Below, one piece after another: positions 61,172 to 64,000 of a stretch of DNA of 64,000 bases. Each line of letters starts with the position of its first letter. The stretch's first letter is position 1. The translations under genes and the position numbers were made by a program. The notes beneath the pieces were generated by a model that saw only the letters and a program-made list of their open reading frames with translations, was not told where the DNA came from and ran no database searches. This DNA is from Flavonifractor sp. An112 (GTDB lineage Bacteria > Bacillota > Clostridia > Oscillospirales > Oscillospiraceae), in the NCBI RefSeq assembly GCF_002161085.1, contig NZ_NFLU01000001.1:248001-312000 (forward strand), given 5' to 3'.

Positions 61172-61732
61172 TTATAATGCAGATAAGAGAAATAACACGG
61201 CGATAGCCGCAATAATTATTAAGGACGCAGAAAAAGAACGTAAGGCCCACTTGTTAGTGGCTTGTTTTTGCCGGTTAATATCATTTAACTTGTAAAGTTC
61301 AGCTGCCATATTTACGATGACATCCTCATCGCTCATGGAAAGGACATCTGCCTTATACGCATCGAACGAATATTCCTTCGTAGATTGAGGCAAGAACCAT
61401 TTCGATTTATACCCAATTTTTGATACATGGCTTCGAATTGTCAAGATACCAAACACAAACATACTGATGGTACTTACAGCAAGTAAGGCAGCCAAAACAA
61501 AAAGAGCCACCCCTTGCCAACTACAAGGTTTCACCGAAGCAATGAGCTTTCCGATAGGTTCGTAGCAAGCAAAAAGCCCAACGATGAGAGCAACAGCAGC
61601 AGCCATAATTATAGATACTTTAGTATCAGCTAATTGTATATAGGCCGAAATATCGGAAATGGCGCTGGATAAGAAAGCCTGCTTAATCTCATCTGTTTTT
61701 TTCTCCTCATTTGCGGTATTAGTATTGTCCAT
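61172..61732 (-). CDS. PycTM-like membrane effector (DUF5706 family)
   Basis: A 186-residue membrane protein with three predicted helices (about residues 39-58, 74-99 and 163-186). The segment SDISAYIQLADTKVSIIMAAA is the family hallmark I recognise (DTK just before the first helix). Homologues are effectors of Pycsar: they bind cCMP or cUMP made after phage infection and damage the inner membrane, killing the infected cell. The start at 61732 follows AGGGAG; an upstream ATG (61816) is less likely. It heads a three-gene operon with two cyclases, 177 bp downstream of hsdR. Confidence 0.82.
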   Translation of the reverse strand: MDNTNTANEEKKTDEIKQAFLSSAISDISAYIQLADTKVSIIMAAAVALIVGLFACYEPIGKLIASVKPCSWQGVALFVLAALLAVSTISMFVFGILTIRSHVSKIGYKSKWFLPQSTKEYSFDAYKADVLSMSDEDVIVNMAAELYKLNDINRQKQATNKWALRSFSASLIIIAAIAVLFLLSAL

Positions 61733-61909
61733 TAATAATTTCTCCCTTATCAGTTTATTAATGATGTTCTGGGGGTGTTTCAGATCGGAAAGTGCAAATT
61801 TGAATGATGCGTCCAAATACTATGGGATATATAGGACTATTATCGAAATCCACAGAGTTATCTTCATAGAAAATTAACTTCCCATTATTGCTATAACCCG
61901 TATTTATAG

Positions 61910-64000
61910 TCAAGCCCCCTGATCCGTCCACATCTCACACTGGCTCATGACCGTCTTTACCGCATCCTCCATTCCCTCCGGCGGGTACTTGTGCTTTTTC
62001 AGCAGGCGCTTCACCAAACGGCGCATACCAGCTCTGGCACTCTCTTTCTTCTGCCAGTCGATGGTGCGGTTTTTCCGCAGCAGATCAGTCAGCTCTTTTG
62101 TGATGGCAATCAACTCGTCATGCTCATAAAAATCTTTGATAGCCTGGGGCTTGGCTAGCGCATCATAGAAAGCCAACTCCTCAGCGGACAAACCCAGATT
62201 CTCTCCCTCCGCATTGGCAGCAGCAATGTCCTTTGCCAGCTTCAGAAGTTCCTCAATGACCTCCTCATTGGTCAGCATCCCGTTAAGATAGCGGTTCATG
62301 GCACTTTGGATGATCTCAGAGAACTTTTCCGATTTCACCACATTGGTGCGCCGGTAGACGGAGACCTGCTCGGCAATCAACTTTTTCAGCAGCTCCACCG
62401 CCAGGTTCTTCTCCTTCATGCGGGAGATCTCTTCCAGGAACTTAGGATCAAACAAGGAAAACTCCGTATCAACATCGGAGAACAGATTGATGACTCCTTC
62501 GCTCTTGATGCTGTGTTTCAGCAGCTCGTTGATCCGCTGGTTGACCTCCGGCAAAGTAAATTTCTTTCCCGTACCACCGGTGGCCAAACGGACAAGCATG
62601 GTTCGCACCGCTTCAAAGTAGGCCGCTTCCATCCGAGTCTTGCTGTCCACCAGACTACCGCATAGAGAAAGAGCCTGCTTGAGCAGCAGAGCCTCCTTAA
62701 TGTAGACATTCTGGGTCTTTTCCTTGTCGGGCAGGTCATGCTCAGCCACCGACTTACCCAGCAGGAAGTTGACGCCGCCGCTGATCATCCGGGCCTTCTC
62801 CAGATCATCCCCGGTCAAAAATGCGGTGTAGTCAAAGCCGTGGAACAGATCCCGGCATATCTCCAGCTTCTCCAAAAACTTGGGATAGGCCGCTTTGCTC
62901 ACGTCCGGGTCACCGTAGTTCTTTTTGTCCCGCACGGTGTAGTCATTCATGGCCTGTTTCAAGGCAGCGGCGATACCTACGTAGTCCACCACCAGGCCGC
63001 CCTCCTTGTCCCTAAAAACCCGGTTGACCCGGGCGATGGCCTGCATCAGGTTGTGGCCGGACATGGGCTTATACACATACATGGTGGCCAGGGACGGCAC
63101 ATCAAAGCCGGTGAGCCACATATCCACCACGATGGCGATTTTCATGGGGGAATCGTTGTCCTTGAATTTCCGGGCCAAGTCCTCTTTGTGGGCCTTGTTG
63201 CCGATGATCTCCCGCCACTCCTCCGGATCGTTGTTGCCCTGAGTCATGACCACGCCCACCTTTTCTGTCCAGTCGGGGCGAAGTTCCAGAATACGCCGGT
63301 AGATTTTCATGGCAATGGGGCGGGAGTAAGCCACGATCATGGCCTTACCGGTGAGCAGATCGGCCCGGTAATTCTCGTAGTGGTTCAGAATGTCGTCCAC
63401 CAAAGAGGCGATGGTCTGGTCAGCGCCCAAAATCGCTTCCATCTGACCCAGTTCCTTTTTGCTCTTCTCAATCACATAGGGATCGGCATTTTGGGCCATA
63501 ATCTCATATTCAACGTCAATCCGGTGCAGGGTTGCCTCATCCAGTTTCAGATGGATAACCCGGCTCTCATAGTAGACCGGGCGGGTAGCGCCATCCTCTA
63601 CTGCCTGGGTCATATCGTAGATGTCGATATAGTCACCGAACACTTCCCGGGTACTGCGATCCTTGGCGGAAATGGGCGTACCAGTAAAACCGATGTATGT
63701 AGCGTTGGGCAAGCTGTCCCGGATGATGCGGGCGGTACCGATGGAGGTCTTGACCTCCAGCTCTCCCCTTTCGTTTTGCTTGGTGACCACCTTTTCCGTC
63801 AGACCGTACTGCCCCCGGTGAGCCTCGTCCGCCATGACCACAATATTCCGGCGCTCTGACAGAGGCTCCCCGGTCTCCTCAAACTTCTGCATGGTGGTAA
63901 AAATGATGCCGTTGGCCTGACGGCCCGCCAGCAGCTCCTGCAGGTTCTGCCGGCTCTCGGCCTGTTGGGGCGTCTGGCGCAGGAAGTCCTTGCAGCGGGA
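61910..64000 (-). CDS. hsdR: Type I restriction enzyme R subunit, 3' part
   Basis: The motor/nuclease subunit of a type I restriction-modification system. The frame is open to the right edge, so the N-terminal nuclease domain and start lie outside; about 696 residues remain. Visible helicase motifs: II ([10 protein letters not shown]), III (GFTGTPIS), and late motifs including [17 protein letters not shown] and [13 protein letters not shown] helical C-terminal region for HsdM contact follows. It is followed by the Pycsar operon on the same strand. The hsdM and hsdS genes should be to the right of the window. Confidence 0.93.
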   Translation of the reverse strand, partial: SRCKDFLRQTPQQAESRQNLQELLAGRQANGIIFTTMQKFEETGEPLSERRNIVVMADEAHRGQYGLTEKVVTKQNERGELEVKTSIGTARIIRDSLPNATYIGFTGTPISAKDRSTREVFGDYIDIYDMTQAVEDGATRPVYYESRVIHLKLDEATLHRIDVEYEIMAQNADPYVIEKSKKELGQMEAILGADQTIASLVDDILNHYENYRADLLTGKAMIVAYSRPIAMKIYRRILELRPDWTEKVGVVMTQGNNDPEEWREIIGNKAHKEDLARKFKDNDSPMKIAIVVDMWLTGFDVPSLATMYVYKPMSGHNLMQAIARVNRVFRDKEGGLVVDYVGIAAALKQAMNDYTVRDKKNYGDPDVSKAAYPKFLEKLEICRDLFHGFDYTAFLTGDDLEKARMISGGVNFLLGKSVAEHDLPDKEKTQNVYIKEALLLKQALSLCGSLVDSKTRMEAAYFEAVRTMLVRLATGGTGKKFTLPEVNQRINELLKHSIKSEGVINLFSDVDTEFSLFDPKFLEEISRMKEKNLAVELLKKLIAEQVSVYRRTNVVKSEKFSEIIQSAMNRYLNGMLTNEEVIEELLKLAKDIAAANAEGENLGLSAEELAFYDALAKPQAIKDFYEHDELIAITKELTDLLRKNRTIDWQKKESARAGMRRLVKRLLKKHKYPPEGMEDAVKTVMSQCEMWTDQGA

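Noticed and set aside
59036-61732. CBASS as an alternative label for the cyclase-effector operon
   Set aside because: CBASS uses CD-NTase enzymes with a polymerase-beta-like fold. These two enzymes have class III adenylate-cyclase motifs, and the effector resembles PycTM, so Pycsar fits better.
1-64000. CRISPR arrays, rRNA or tRNA genes
   Set aside because: I saw no regularly spaced repeat-spacer pattern and no tRNA or rRNA gene anywhere in the window; short direct repeats found are operator- or integrase-arm-like.

Overview
The window comes from a G+C-rich, spore-forming Firmicute. Sporulation genes (spoIIE, spoVAC), a T-box leader on alaS, a SAM-I riboswitch on metK, and the protein sequences suggest a gut Oscillospiraceae-type Clostridium (Flavonifractor/Pseudoflavonifractor neighbourhood). 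That placement is inferred from gene style, not from a database search.

Layout. 1-995 is the 3' end of pheT. 1.0-1.95 kb is non-coding, with two divergent near-consensus promoters; the plus-strand one drives a roughly 335-nt highly structured RNA that ends in a terminator just ahead of an M28 peptidase lipoprotein gene. 4.2-8.0 kb holds spoVAC facing a membrane-anchored MerR regulator / YbjQ / ABC exporter operon. 8.1-20 kb is housekeeping and envelope: a secreted S41 protease with SLH repeats, a TagA/WecG glycosyltransferase, a thymidylate-kinase-like protein, DJ-1, 5-formyl-THF cyclo-ligase, MltG, a U32 peptidase, an ECF sigma/anti-sigma pair, and an iron alcohol dehydrogenase. 20-31 kb has T-box/alaS, DUF4250, a GntR-ABC operon, a PLP racemase, a decayed sigma/anti-sigma pair, spoIIE and a rhomboid-like membrane protein. 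31-37.5 kb has a pyruvyltransferase-FrhB fusion and a methyl-cycle cluster: radical SAM, ahcY, and S-box/metK. 37.7-42.1 kb has a sigma factor fused to a membrane anchor and a large extracytoplasmic region, then a second ECF sigma and a WG-repeat lipoprotein.

42.3-55.2 kb is a sucrose/alpha-galactoside island: a LacI regulator, tandem operators, an ABC importer without its own ATPase, GH32, PfkB kinase, an amylosucrase-like GH13, an alpha-glucosidase GH13 and, convergent, a GH36 alpha-galactosidase. Together they would import sucrose or raffinose-type sugars, cut them, phosphorylate fructose and handle the glucose units.

55.4-64 kb is accessory and visibly A+T-richer in large part. A 2.4-kb scar of an integrative element (integrase fused to a mobilization-protein fragment, excisionase-like and XRE genes, paired integrase-arm-like repeats at both ends) is followed by a RelB-Doc toxin-antitoxin pair, a Pycsar-type anti-phage operon (PycTM effector plus two different class III nucleotide cyclases), and the 3' part of a type I restriction subunit hsdR running off the right edge. 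The two-cyclase Pycsar operon is the most interesting system in the window.
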